A stretch of 64,000 nucleotides of DNA from Dugong dugon (lineage: Eukaryota; Chordata; Mammalia; Sirenia; Dugongidae). A model generated the notes under the pieces. That model was not told the DNA's origin. It saw only the letters and a program-made list of their open reading frames with translations, and did no database searches. The stretch covers positions 3,419,501 through 3,483,500 of the forward strand of contig CM057475.1 in NCBI GenBank assembly GCA_030035585.1. The letters run 5' to 3'. This document shows positions 58,641 through 64,000 of this stretch, one piece after another; the stretch's first letter is position 1; every line of letters starts with the position of its first letter. The translations under genes and the position numbers were made by a program.

Positions 58641-59555
58641 TTTTCCCCCGTCATTTTTTAAACAATTGTACTTTAGATGAAGGTTTACAGAGAAAATTAG
58701 TTTCTCATTAAACAATTAATATGCATATTGCTTTGTAATATAGGTTGGCAATCCTATGACATGTTAACACTCTCCCCTTCTTGACCTTGGGTTCACATTA
58801 CCAGCTTTCTTGTCCCCTCGTGCCTATTCTTGCCTGGGCTGGTGTGCCTATTTAATCTCATTTGGCTGAGGGGTGAACCTTAGGAGTGACTTCAGTGCTA
58901 TGACTGGAGGCCATACTCTCAGGGTTTCTCCAGTCTCTGTCAGACCAGTAAGTCTGGTCTTTTTTTTTAAGTTAGAATTTTGTTCTACATTTTTCTCTAG
59001 CTCTGTCCAGGAACCTTTACTCTGATCCCTCTCAGAGCAGTTGCAGGTGGTAGCCGGGCACCGTCTAGTTGTACTGGATTCAGTCTGGTGGAGGCTGTGG
59101 TAGTTGCAGTTCATTAGCCCTTTGGACTAATCTTTCCCTTGTGTCTTTGGTTTTCTTCATTCTCCCTTGCTCCAGGTAGGGTGGGACCAGTGGAGTATTT
59201 TAGACAGCCACTCACAAGCTGTTTAGACGCCAGACACGACTCACCAAAGTAGGACGTAGAATATTTTCGTTAAAATTATGTTATGCCAATTGAGTTAGAT
59301 GTCCTCAGAGATCCTGGTCCCCAGCCTGCAGCCCAGTAATTAGGTCCCTAAGGGAGTTTGGATGTCTCTATGAAGCTTCCATGACCTTGTCTTGGTCAAG
59401 TTGTGCTGACTTCCTCAGTATTGTGTACTGTTTTATCCTTCACCAAAGTTACCACTTATCTATTTTCTAGTTAGTGTTTTTCCCTCCCCACCCCTGCCAT
59501 CTCTAGTAACCATCAAAGATTGTTTCTTTCTGTGTGTAAACCTTTTCATGAGTTT
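58641..59555 (-). other. L1-H 3' UTR
   Basis: 0.9 kb, shorter than the 1.1-1.2 kb of the younger copies because it lacks the internal duplicate of the aaggcttac block. ORF2 stop is the rc of tta at 59,556-59,558. Confidence 0.75.
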
Positions 59556-62500
59556 TTATAATAGTGGTCTCATGCAGTATTTGTCCTTTTGCAGTTAACT
59601 TATTTCACTCAGCATAATGCCCTCCAGATTCATCCAGGTTGTGAGATGTTTTGAAGATTCATCATTCTTCTTTATTTTTGTGTAATATTCCATTGTGAGT
59701 ATGTACCATAGTTTCTTTATCCATCCATCCGTTGATGGGCAATTAGGTTGTTTCCATTTTTTGCTACTGTGAATAAGGCTGCAATGAACATGGGTGGGCA
59801 TATGTTTATTCATGTTGCAGCCCTTATTTCTCTAGGATATATTCCTAGGAGTGGTATTGCTGTATCATATGGCATTTCTCTCTCTTGCTTTTTAAGGAAG
59901 TCCCATATCTTTTCCAAAATGTTGTATCATGTTGCATTCCCACCAGCAGTGCATAAGAGCTCCAATCGCCTGCAGCCTCTCCAACACTTGTTATTTTCTG
60001 TTTTTTGTTTTAATTCATGTCAGTAATGTCGGGATGAGATTGTATCTCACTGTGGTTTTGATTTGCATTTCTCTAATGGCTAGAGATCACGAGCATTTCC
60101 TCATGTGTCTGTAAGCCCCTGAATGTCTTCTTTGGTGAAGTGTCTGCTCATTTCCTTTGTCCATTTTTTAATTGGATTGTTTGCCTTTTTATTGTAGAGG
60201 TGTTGAGTTTTCCTGTAGATTTTAGAAATTAGGCCTTTGTCGGATTAGTCATAGTCCCAAATTTTTTCCAGTCTGTAGGTTTTCTTTTTACTCTTTTGGT
60301 GAAGTCTTTTGATGAGAATAAGTGTTTAATTTTTAGAAGACCCCAGTTATATAGCTTATCTTCTGCAGTTTGTGTTGTTAGTTATGGTTTGTATCATGTT
60401 AATTGCATGTATTAGGGCCTCTAGCATTGATCTTATTTTTTGTTCTATGATCTTTATAGTTTTGGGTTTTATATTTAGGTCTTTGATTCATTTTGAATTA
60501 GTGTCTGTGTATGGTGTGAGGTATGGGTTCTTTTAAAGTTTTGCAGATGGACAATCAGTTTTGCCGTCACCATTTGTTTAAAAGACTGTCTTTTCTCCAT
60601 TTGATGGGCTTTGAGTCCTTGTCGAAGATCAGCTGACTGCAGGTGGTTGGATTTACATTTGGGTTCTCAATTCTGTTCCATTAGTCAATGTGTCTGTTGT
60701 TGTATCAGTACCAGGCTGTTCTGACTACCGTAGATGCACGGTACTCTGAGGTCATGTCGTGCGAGTCCTCCTACTTTAGTCTTCTCCTTCAATAGTTCTT
60801 TACTTATCCAGGGCCTCTTCCCTTTTCATATAAAGTTAATGATTAGTTTTTTACATAACTTTAAAGTATGCTGTTGGTATTTGGATTGGGATTGCATTGT
60901 ATTTGTAGATTGCTTTGGGTAGAATTGACATTTTCACAATGTTGAGTCTACCTATCCATGAACATGATATGTTTCTCCATTTATGTAGGTCTCTTTTGGT
61001 TTCTTGCAATAATGTTTTGTAGTTTTCTTTGCATAGGTCTTTTATGTTCCTGGTCAGATTTATTCCTGAGTATTTTATTTTTTTAGGGGCTATTATAAAT
61101 GGTATCATTTTTCATAGTTTTATATATGTCATCCCATTGTCTTTGTCTCTGCATAGTTTCTACCAAGTAATCAGAGCTAAGTCTTATTGTTTCCTCTCTG
61201 TATGTGAACCTTTCCAATAGTTCCAGTAGTTTTCTTGTGGAGGCTTTTAGTTGCTCTATGTACAGTATCATATCATCAGCAAATAGGGACAGTTTTACTT
61301 CTTCCTTACCAGTTTGGATACCCTTTATTTTTTTTTTTCTTGTCTTATTGCTCTAAGACTTCCAACACAATGTTAAATAGGAGTGGGGTTAAAGGGCCTC
61401 CTTGTCTTGTTCCTGTTCTCAGGGGGAGTGTTTTCATCTTCTCTACATTAAAAATGAGGTCAACTATTCATTTTATATAGATGTCCTTTATTATCTTGAG
61501 GAATTTCCCTTAAATATCTATTTTATTGAGAGTTTTTAATCAGAAATGGGTGTTGGACTTTGTCAAATGCATTTTATGCATCAATTGAGAAGATCATGTG
61601 ATTTTTATCTTTTGTTTTATTTATGTGATGAATTACGTTGATTGATTTTCTAATGTTGAACCATCCTTGCAGAGCTGGTGTGAATCCCACTTGGTTAGGG
61701 TGTGTTTTTTTTATACGATGCTGAATTCTATTGGCTAGAATTTTGTTGAGAATATTTGCATCTATATTCAAGAGAGATATTGGTCTGTAATTTTCTTTTT
61801 TAGGTTGTCTTTGCCTGGTTTTTGTATCAGGGTTATGCAGGCATCATAGAATGAATTTGGAAGTATTCTTTCCTTTTTTATGTTCTGAAATAGTTTGAGT
61901 AGTAGTGGTACAAGGTTGTCTCTGAATATTTTTTAGAATTCTCCATTGAAGCCCTCTGGGCCAGGGCTTTTTCTTGTTGGGAGTTTTTTTTTTTTTTTTT
62001 TAATTACCTTTTCAATCTGTTCTCTTGTTATGGGTCTGTTCAGATTTTCAACCTCAGTTTGTGTTAGTTTAGGTAGGTAGTGTGTTTCTAGAAATTTGTC
62101 CATTTCCTCCAGGTTTTCAAATTTATTGGAGTATAGTTTTTCATAATACTGTGTTATGATCCTTTTTATTTCAGTTGGGTCTGTTGTAATGTCCCCTATT
62201 TCATTTCTTATTTGGGTTATTTGCATCCTCTTCTGTTTTTCTTTTCAATTTGGCCAATTGTTTGTCGATTTTGTTGATCCTTTCAAAGAACCAACTTTTT
62301 GTTTTGTTGATTCTTCTTATTGTTTTTCTATTCTCTATTTCACTTATTTCTTCTCTGATCTTTATTTTTCCTTTCTTCTCGTGGCTTTGGGCTTCTTTTG
62401 CTGTTCTCTATTTGTTTGAGTTGTGTAGCTAATGTTTTGATTTTTTCCTTTTCTTCTTTTTTGATGTGTGCATCTATTGCTATAAATTGACCTCTGAGCA

Positions 62501-63370
62501 CTGCCTTTGTTGTGTCCCAAAGGTTTTGGTATGATGTGTTTTCATTCTCATTTGATTCCAGGAATTTTTTTATTCCGTCTTTGGTTTTTTCTATCACCCA
62601 GTGGCTTTTAAGCAACGTGGTATTCAGTTTCCATGTATTTGATTCTTTCCTTTGCTCTTCCTGTTATTAATCTATACTTTTATGATGTTGTTATCAAACA
62701 AGATGCTTCATACTATCTCATTGTTTTGGGTTTTGTTGAGAGTTGTTTTGTGGACTAAGATGTGGTCTATTCTGGAGAACCTTCCACGTGCATTGGATGC
62801 ACCTGTTGGATGGAGTGTTCTATATATATATATGAGGTCTAGTTGGTTGATTGCAGCCTTTCGATCTTCTGTATATTTGTTGAGTTTCTTTCTAGATGTT
62901 CTGTCCTCTACTGAGAGTGGTGTGTTGAAGTTTCCTACTATCATTGTGGAACTGTCCATTTCTCTTTTCAGTGCTGTTAGAGTTTGTTTTACGCATTTTC
63001 AGTCCTGTCATTGGATGTGTAGATATTTATTTTAGTTATGTTCTCATGGTAGATTGTCACTTTAATCAGTATACAGTGTCCTTCCTTGTCTTTCATGGTG
63101 GATTATGTTTTAAAGTCTATTTTATCTGAGATTAGTATTGCCACTCCTGCTCTTTTTTGGTAGCTGTTTGCTTGATATATTTTTTTCCATCCCTTGATTT
63201 TTAATATGTTTATGTCTTTGTTTCTAATGTGTGTCTCTTGTAGGTAGCATATTGAATTTTTTTTTAAAAATCCATTCTGTCACTCTGTATCTCTTTATGG
63301 GTGCATTTAATCTATTTACGTTCAGTGTGATTATTGATAAGTGTGAGTTTATTGCTCTCACTTTTTAGTG
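59556..63370 (-). pseudogene. L1-H ORF2, disrupted, with ORF1-derived patch
   Basis: Full span of ORF2. The expected start codon reads GTG (about 63,369). Recognisable parts are the endonuclease near 62,959-62,708 (GNFNTPLS with the Asp of GDFN changed), LSP-type RT text, the FADD box at about 61,270-61,285 (rc of atcatcagcaaa) and the C-terminal segment at 59,813-59,595. A small deletion near 62,796 removes part of the KYTFFSN block. Immediately downstream of [24 protein letters not shown] the frame runs into ORF1 text ([19 protein letters not shown]) instead of the usual SRVAGYKIN continuation, then resumes ORF2. Confidence 0.88.
61116..61210 (-). other. ORF1-derived patch inside L1-H ORF2
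   Basis: About 91-95 bases read, on the element strand, [14 protein letters not shown], then ETMQ and [13 protein letters not shown], the RNA-binding domain of ORF1 (compare 16,618-16,525 in L1-C). Comparable ORF2 sequence of about 90-95 bases (compare L1-C 13,632-13,722) is absent. The upstream junction is in frame; the downstream one is not. Confidence 0.85.
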
Positions 63371-63824
63371 CTTTTTTTTTTTTGTGGTGTTGATATTTTC
63401 TTTGTTCCTCTTACTCTCCTGTGCTGAATTCCTTTTTTGTTTGTGGATTTTTTTTTCACTTTCATTTTTGTAGATTTTGTGTTTACTGAGACTTTATATT
63501 TTTCTTCTTTATTTTGATAAGTATGTTTGTTAACTTTCTTTGTGGTTACCTTGAAATTTTCCCATAACTTCCTATGTTTAAGCTAGTCTTTTATTATTTG
63601 ACATTGCCTTGACTTCCTCTCAATTTGAAAGTTCTGTACCTATATTATTTATTCCCTCTCTTATTGTTCTGACATTGTTGTCATTTACAGATTGTGACCT
63701 CTCTGGTTCCCTGTTGTAAATCTTTTAGTTCTCTTTTATCCTTGACAGTTCATTACTTAGGTTGGTTCCTAGGTGATGCTGTCTTGTGTCCTAGATTCAG
63801 GTTGTTGTCTAATGCTAGTTCTCT

Positions 63825-64000
63825 AACTGAAGGACTCCCTTTAATAATTCTTTTAAGTTTGTTTTGGTTTTTACTTATTCCCTTAATTTCTGTTTACCTG
63901 GGAATGTCCTTATTTCACATCATACTTTAGTGGGAGTTTTTCAGGATATATTATTCTTGGTTGGCAGTTTTTTTTTTTTTTCTTTCAGGGTTTTATATAT
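63825..64000 (-). pseudogene. L1-H ORF1, C-terminal end only
   Basis: The last about 175 bases match the end of ORF1 in L1-B and L1-C (gaaggactccctttaataat, attattcttggttggcag). A T run at 63,969-63,981 interrupts it. The rest is beyond the window, including the ORF1 part homologous to the patch at 61,116-61,210, which would begin almost exactly at the window edge. Confidence 0.8.

Larger units (their letters stand above)
58641..64000 (-). mobile_element. L1-H, L1 running off the right edge
   Basis: 3' end at about 58,641 (short T tract, then caattgtactttagatgaagg), 3' UTR to 59,555, ORF2 59,556 to about 63,370 and the ORF1 C-terminus at the window end. It is older than L1-B, C, D and G judging by frame decay. 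The 5' end and any target duplication lie beyond the window. It contains a chimeric patch at 61,116-61,210. Confidence 0.9.

Overview
The window is mammalian intergenic DNA, almost certainly afrotherian and most plausibly elephant-like. I see no host protein-coding exon. The lineage call rests on about a dozen copies of the AfroSINE family, an RTE/BovB-like LINE, and a single lineage of young L1 elements. Names L1-A to L1-H are labels used only in this annotation.

Left block (1-22,870): one old full-length L1 on the minus strand (L1-A) was split by four later insertions: an AfroSINE (454-611), an RTE 3' fragment (835-1,586), and two full-length younger L1s, L1-B (3,165-10,194) and L1-C (10,914-18,987). 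Both L1s are flanked by short target-site duplications taken from L1-A. L1-A resumes at 18,988 and ends with its 5' UTR at about 22,870.

Middle block (22,871-38,385): older, largely unique DNA carrying AfroSINEs, RTE-derived short elements, MIRs, a solo LTR nested in a DNA transposon, a large palindrome and an ancient L1 relic.

Right block (38,386-64,000): two old 3' L1 fragments lie tail to tail (L1-E plus strand, L1-F minus strand, junction about 48,632). L1-E contains the full-length L1-D (38,792-47,089). L1-F contains 5'-truncated L1-G (49,194-53,979), a complete but dead RTE (54,580-57,788) and L1-H (58,641 to the window end).

No ORF1 or ORF2 is intact. The strongest observations are: (1) a 1.87-kb stretch of L1-D and L1-G, in inverted orientation about 7-9 kb apart, that I read as about 99.8% identical, with abrupt edges into flanks only about 94% identical and shared inactivating changes, as expected for gene conversion; (2) a patch of ORF1 sequence replacing a similar length of ORF2 just after the reverse transcriptase FADD motif in L1-H; (3) a modular L1 5' UTR with 0, 1 or 2 copies of a 279-bp monomer; (4) RTE-tailed composite short elements. 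All alignments were made by eye.
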